Assembly: GCA_030642545.1 (NCBI GenBank)
Contig: DAOWNP010000009.1
Coordinates: forward strand, 1 to 17,756
Direction: 5' to 3'
DNA: 17,756 nucleotides
Source: Desulfobacteraceae bacterium
Lineage (GTDB): Bacteria > Desulfobacterota > Desulfobacteria > Desulfobacterales > DAOWNP01
A model generated the notes under the pieces. The model saw only the letters and a program-made list of their open reading frames with translations, ran no database searches and was not told the origin of the DNA. Of this stretch, positions 14,402-17,756 are shown piece after piece (the first letter of the stretch is position 1; each line of letters begins with the position of its first letter). The position numbers and the translations under genes were made by a program.

Positions 14402-15283
14402 TTATGTGTTCATATGCATTTCTCGAAATCTAATAGCTTTGTCAATTTCTCCACTTGGTGTCTTTTGTGTTTTCTTGATGAAGCCATGAGTAAAAATAAT
14501 AGTATTATCACTTCCATAAAAATATAATAATCTGAATATTTTATCTTTAAGGCTTCCTCTTAATTCAAAAATATTATCTCTTAAATGTTTTGAAATATTT
14601 TCAGGTAAAGGGTTTTCATTATCTAAATAATCTAAAATCATTTTTTTTACATCAGTTATAACACTTGCCTTTTCATCACTTGTTAAAGAGTTAAAAAATT
14701 CTTCAATTTTATAATTACCATTTGTAGTGACAAAATCTACTTTGTGATTTTCAAATCGTTGTTGACAGAACAATATCAAATAGTTTGTGTCGTTATTTAT
14801 TAAATAATCTAAAAAGTTATCTTTTGAATAAAAATTTCTAATACTATAATTATTGTTATTGTTCTTACATACAGATATTTCGTTATCAATAAAATTCGTG
14901 CTTGAAAAAGAAAGAACTAATTTGTCTCTTTCACATGATTCAGCAATTGAATATCCTGATTTTTTTGAAGTACATTTACAAATATATTCATCTGTATTTA
15001 GGTGTTTTGGATCAATGTCCCAAAATGGTTCTTTTTGTGTAAAAGACGCTAACACAGATTTAAACTTTGTAATTTTATCATTTGCCTTAATTTTTAAGAT
15101 ATCATGTAAAGATTTTTGTGTTGTCGGCTTAAAACTCCAAAGATTACTTATTTTTGATATTTCAAACTGATTATTAAGTATTATTACCTGGTACATCTTT
15201 ATTATGTCTATCAACGAAAGTGCAAAATCATCAATAGAATTAAATTGTTCATGTAGAGAAAGTTCATTAATCAAAATTTGCAT
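14402..15283 (-). CDS. Fusion protein: unknown N-terminal domain plus Gp49/RelE-superfamily toxin
   Basis: A 293-residue protein, last gene of a three-gene operon. The C-terminal ~115 residues (about 179-293) match phage-derived Gp49-like toxins of the RelE/HigB superfamily. They have VDFVTTNGNYKIEEFFNSL, then FELRGSLKDKIFRLLYFY (about 239-256), and HGFIKKTQKTPSGEIDKA (about 266-283) carrying the basic residues typical of mRNA-cleaving members. Residues 1-178 have no fold I can name, but the block FTQKEPFWDIDPKHLNTDEYI with YSIAESCERDKLVLSF resembles, from memory, defence-associated proteins encoded next to DUF262/ATPase genes. Free-standing Gp49 toxins are about 100-120 residues and sit beside an HTH antitoxin; neither holds here. 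The start has AGGA 9 nt upstream and lies 3 nt after the ATPase stop. Toxin identity is well supported; its target is inferred. Confidence 0.75.
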   Translation of the reverse strand: MQILINELSLHEQFNSIDDFALSLIDIIKMYQVIILNNQFEISKISNLWSFKPTTQKSLHDILKIKANDKITKFKSVLASFTQKEPFWDIDPKHLNTDEYICKCTSKKSGYSIAESCERDKLVLSFSSTNFIDNEISVCKNNNNNYSIRNFYSKDNFLDYLINNDTNYLILFCQQRFENHKVDFVTTNGNYKIEEFFNSLTSDEKASVITDVKKMILDYLDNENPLPENISKHLRDNIFELRGSLKDKIFRLLYFYGSDNTIIFTHGFIKKTQKTPSGEIDKAIRFREMHMNT

Positions 15284-15286
15284 ATG

Positions 15287-16339
15287 CTATAATCCTAATA
15301 ATTCATTAAGATCATCATCGAATTGATCAAATAAGCCATCTTGATTATTCTCAATTTGACCAAATTCATTTATATTGATCTTAATAGAATTGCTAAGCTC
15401 ATTTTTTAGCTCAAAAAAATGGATTACAACACTTGCTTGTGAAATATTTTTTTTATAAATATTTTTTCTAAGACCATTGAAAATATGATCGCTGTGAGAT
15501 TCTATAATAAGTTGTATTCCAAAATTAGCGATAAATACAAAAAAATCTGTAACTTTCGATTGAGCTTTGGGATGAAGATGTATTTCAGGATTTTCCAATA
15601 TAACCAAATCATTTTTTTTAGAAGATAAACAAATTATTAATACACTAATAATATAACTAACACCGGATCCAATATTTGATGGCCTCAATTTTCGTGATCC
15701 ATGATGTGAATACTGCACCTTAACTCTATCAGTACCAATAATATCCTCTGTAGAAATTTCTGTGTTTAATATGTATTTCAACCAATAATTAAGCTGATTT
15801 TCTAATGTAACACTGGAATTATCTTTAACAAGATTATCATCTAAAGGATTTGATTTATTTTTCTCAAAAAAATCAAACACATATTCTCCGAACACACCAT
15901 ATTTATCTGTCTGGCCAAGATTTTTATCATATATATCTTTTACTCCAATTCTGTCAGCGGATAAATAATGGATATGTTTATTCTTGTAATCAAGTAGTTG
16001 ACTAATATTGTTGTTATTTTCGATGACATCACTTACACACCTATTATCTTCTTCTTTAAAACTACATGACACTTTCTGACTGTCTTTTGTTACTTCAATT
16101 AAAAATTCTTTAGAATTTTTAATAAAGTTTCTTGCTTCAACAAAATCTCCTACCGAAACCAAATGACCATTTAAAGGAGATAAATTACTTGATGTTATCG
16201 TTTGAGATAAAAGAAGAAGTGCTTGAATAAAACTTGATTTTCCGCCAGAATTCACACCTGTTAAAAGAGTTAGATTTGATAAATCAAAATATTTCTCATC
16301 AAAACATTTGAATCCTTTTATGTATATTTTATCAATCAT
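15287..16339 (-). CDS. AAA family ATPase, SMC/ABC-like, DUF3696 type
   Basis: A 350-residue ATPase when read from ATG 16339, which has GAGG six bases upstream. An alternative ATG at 16351 adds four residues without a better site. The N-terminus has IKGFKCF and Walker A GVNSGGKSS (28-36). The C-terminal half has a signature-like GSGVSYII, Walker B LVILENPEIHLHP (245-257) and ESHSDH with the switch His282. The tail (FGQIENNQDGLFDQF) fits DUF3696. This is the AAA_15/AAA_21 group found in many anti-phage systems, including OLD-like ATPases. No TOPRIM nuclease domain is present, so the effector is presumably its partner. Its start overlaps the end of the DUF262 gene by 8 nt, implying coupled translation. 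Confidence 0.85.
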   Translation of the reverse strand: MIDKIYIKGFKCFDEKYFDLSNLTLLTGVNSGGKSSFIQALLLLSQTITSSNLSPLNGHLVSVGDFVEARNFIKNSKEFLIEVTKDSQKVSCSFKEEDNRCVSDVIENNNNISQLLDYKNKHIHYLSADRIGVKDIYDKNLGQTDKYGVFGEYVFDFFEKNKSNPLDDNLVKDNSSVTLENQLNYWLKYILNTEISTEDIIGTDRVKVQYSHHGSRKLRPSNIGSGVSYIISVLIICLSSKKNDLVILENPEIHLHPKAQSKVTDFFVFIANFGIQLIIESHSDHIFNGLRKNIYKKNISQASVVIHFFELKNELSNSIKININEFGQIENNQDGLFDQFDDDLNELLGL

Positions 16340-17501
16340 TTCTAACCTCATTTATTATATTTCGTACTAATTTGTCTACAGCATTAAACCTATGAATAAC
16401 ACTAACAGAACTATCTGTACTTCTTGTTAAAGATTTGTAAAAATCAGAATTTTTCTCTTCTTTTAAATGATTAATTTTTTTCTTTATTTCTTTTTTGTTG
16501 TTTTGAATTGTTGCTTCATCAATTTTAACAAAGAAATAAAACAATACTTCAAACAAATACATATTGATAGGTCGCTTTTTTTCTGTTTTAGAAGTTAATC
16601 TGAAACAATTATGATCAAATATAATATTTAATTTTTTTAAACTATTTTCAAAAGCATTTTCAATATTAATCAAATCTTGTTTGTTAGCATTATTCATAAA
16701 TTCCATTACTTTTGCTAAAAAATCATCAATATCACTTTTATATTCTATTTTTTTATTCTTATCGTTTGTTAATAAATTTTCACGCCATAAATAAAAAGCA
16801 ATAGCACGTAATATTACATACTTATCCTTCATTCTTGTGTTCTTTATTGAATTGTTTGTGATTTTTTTAAATATTTGTAATTCAGATAATTTTTTTAAAA
16901 TTTCTGTTGCTTTACCCTGATAAAGTGCATTTCTCATTTCTTGTTTATTTAATTGGGTGCCTGCTCTATTAACTCTTTCAAAAATATCAAATTTTATTCT
17001 ATCTGGAGTAAGTGGTTTAATGACATTTATTTGCAGTTGATAATCTTCTATATCAGCTCTTTCTTTTAGAGATAATATGTTTCCTTTTTTTTCAGCATCA
17101 AAATAAGTATTCTCAAATTTTTTTAATATTGTTAGATCTTTTAAATAAAACTTATTGTTCATAAAATCGAAAAAAGCAGTTAAACGCTGTCGTCCATCAA
17201 TTACAACTAAACCACCTTGTTTGTTTTCAGCTAAGTAAATCATGGGCAGTGGAATACCCATGAGTATTGATTCTATCAATTCCCGTTTTTGCTTAACACC
17301 CCAAACATCTTCTCTTTGAAAATCAGGATTTAATATAATAGTCTTATTTTTATCATATTTTCTTTTTATCTGAAAAATTGACAATTGTATTTTTTCAATT
17401 TTTATATTTTCTAAGGGATAAATATTTTCAGGGCTTGAATCTTTTGATGGATCAAGAGTATCTTCTCCTTCAATATCTTTATTAGGTTCCAAATTTTTCA
17501 T
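16332..17501 (-). CDS. DUF262 (GmrSD N-terminal/ParB-like) domain protein
   Basis: A 389-residue protein, first gene of the putative defence operon. After a charged ~45-residue leader, DUF262 is clear: LNPDFQREDVWG (57-68), KQKRELIESILMGIPLPMIYL (70-90), VIDGRQRLTAFFDF (100-113) and FDIFERVNRAGTQLNKQEMRNALYQG (171-196). DUF262 is a ParB/Srx-fold domain proposed to bind or hydrolyse nucleotides; in GmrS it powers cleavage of modified phage DNA. The usual C-terminal HNH/DUF1524 nuclease of GmrD is not evident; the C-terminal ~190 residues are helical and Lys-rich. The ATG is preceded by AAAGGGA at 5 nt. No clear promoter is seen upstream. Confidence 0.85.
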   Translation of the reverse strand: MKNLEPNKDIEGEDTLDPSKDSSPENIYPLENIKIEKIQLSIFQIKRKYDKNKTIILNPDFQREDVWGVKQKRELIESILMGIPLPMIYLAENKQGGLVVIDGRQRLTAFFDFMNNKFYLKDLTILKKFENTYFDAEKKGNILSLKERADIEDYQLQINVIKPLTPDRIKFDIFERVNRAGTQLNKQEMRNALYQGKATEILKKLSELQIFKKITNNSIKNTRMKDKYVILRAIAFYLWRENLLTNDKNKKIEYKSDIDDFLAKVMEFMNNANKQDLINIENAFENSLKKLNIIFDHNCFRLTSKTEKKRPINMYLFEVLFYFFVKIDEATIQNNKKEIKKKINHLKEEKNSDFYKSLTRSTDSSVSVIHRFNAVDKLVRNIINEVRND

Positions 17502-17618
17502 AAATCCCTTTGTCTGGTATTATTTTTACACATAACTAATAGCGTTTTATCTATAATCCCGCATCTTAAAAATACACTAAAGCATATGGATTTGATGATC
17601 ATTTTAAATATGCTGCCT

Positions 17619-17756
17619 TTATCGCAGCATGCACTTTTTCACTGTACACTCCCTTGAACAGACCTCGTAAAATTGGCCATTTTTAAGAGCATAAATTAGA
17701 CAGTATGTCCGGCAGTTTTTGCGTGCAATTCAACATATTGGCACAATGCCTTTTTC
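17619..17756 (-). pseudogene. Frameshifted Cys-rich gene fragment at the right edge
   Basis: On the minus strand one frame enters from the edge (KKALCQYVELHAKTAGHTV) and stops at 17696-17698. A second frame continues without overlap loss (LIYALKNGQFYEVCSRECTVKKCMLR) to a TAA at 17619-17621. Joined by a one-base shift near 17699 they read as one plausible C-terminus with a CxxxC...C pattern. I do not recognise the family. A perfect ATGCTGC/GCAGCAT hairpin (17610-17616 and 17624-17630) spans its stop. The rest of 17502-17618 holds no gene I can see. Confidence 0.3.

Noticed and set aside
14850..14860. Run of Asn codons in the fusion protein (five in a row)
   Set aside because: A short AAT/AAC microsatellite in AT-rich DNA; no sign that it matters beyond a loop between domains.
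15287..16339. OLD-family nuclease
   Set aside because: The ATPase ends soon after Walker B and the switch histidine, with no TOPRIM domain and none encoded beside it.
16340..16351. Upstream ATG at 16351 for the ATPase
   Set aside because: The GAGG that best fits a ribosome-binding site lies between the two ATGs and favours the second; the extra four residues are not part of the conserved fold.

Overview
The window is AT-rich with long A/T homopolymers. Its core genes suggest a Gram-negative anaerobe of the Desulfobacterota type: an RpoH-like sigma factor, two outer-membrane-type lipoproteins, an AMIN-domain cell-wall amidase, a UPF0280 protein, MutS and Dgt. The phylum is an inference from gene content and composition; no marker in the window fixes the species.

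Left accessory part (1-2200). A C-terminal ORF fragment is followed by a truncated IS1-family InsA gene whose reading frame runs into unrelated DNA. Next come a six-TM-like K+ channel gene and, convergent with it, a higBA toxin-antitoxin pair that is visibly more GC-rich than its surroundings. After that are two tiny overlapping ORFs that may be gene debris. This is typical mobile or scar DNA.

Core part (2195-14000). An omega-amidase (nitrilase-family) gene on the + strand converges on, and overlaps by 4 nt, a long run of minus-strand genes. Read in the direction of transcription these are: the RpoH-like sigma factor, which has its own AT-rich terminator-like hairpin; then a TPR lipoprotein, a LolB/DUF4292-like lipoprotein, a RimK-like ATP-grasp protein and a dGTPase; then a UPF0280 protein; then mutS and the amidase. 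The two lipoprotein genes overlap at ATGA, and so do mutS and the amidase gene. A perfect 13-bp tandem repeat lies exactly at the ATP-grasp/dGTPase junction, supplying the stop of one gene and the start of the next. A perfect 15-bp inverted repeat lies just upstream of the sigma-factor gene.

Right accessory part (14190-17756). A tRNA-Arg(UCU) gene with encoded CCA and a strong bidirectional terminator is followed by a compact three-gene minus-strand operon running toward it: a DUF262 protein, a DUF3696-type AAA ATPase, and a protein with an unfamiliar N-terminal domain fused to a C-terminal Gp49/RelE-superfamily toxin domain. This looks like an anti-phage (abortive-infection type) cassette beside a tRNA gene and is the most interesting element here. 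Beyond it is an apparently frameshifted, Cys-rich gene fragment running off the right edge.
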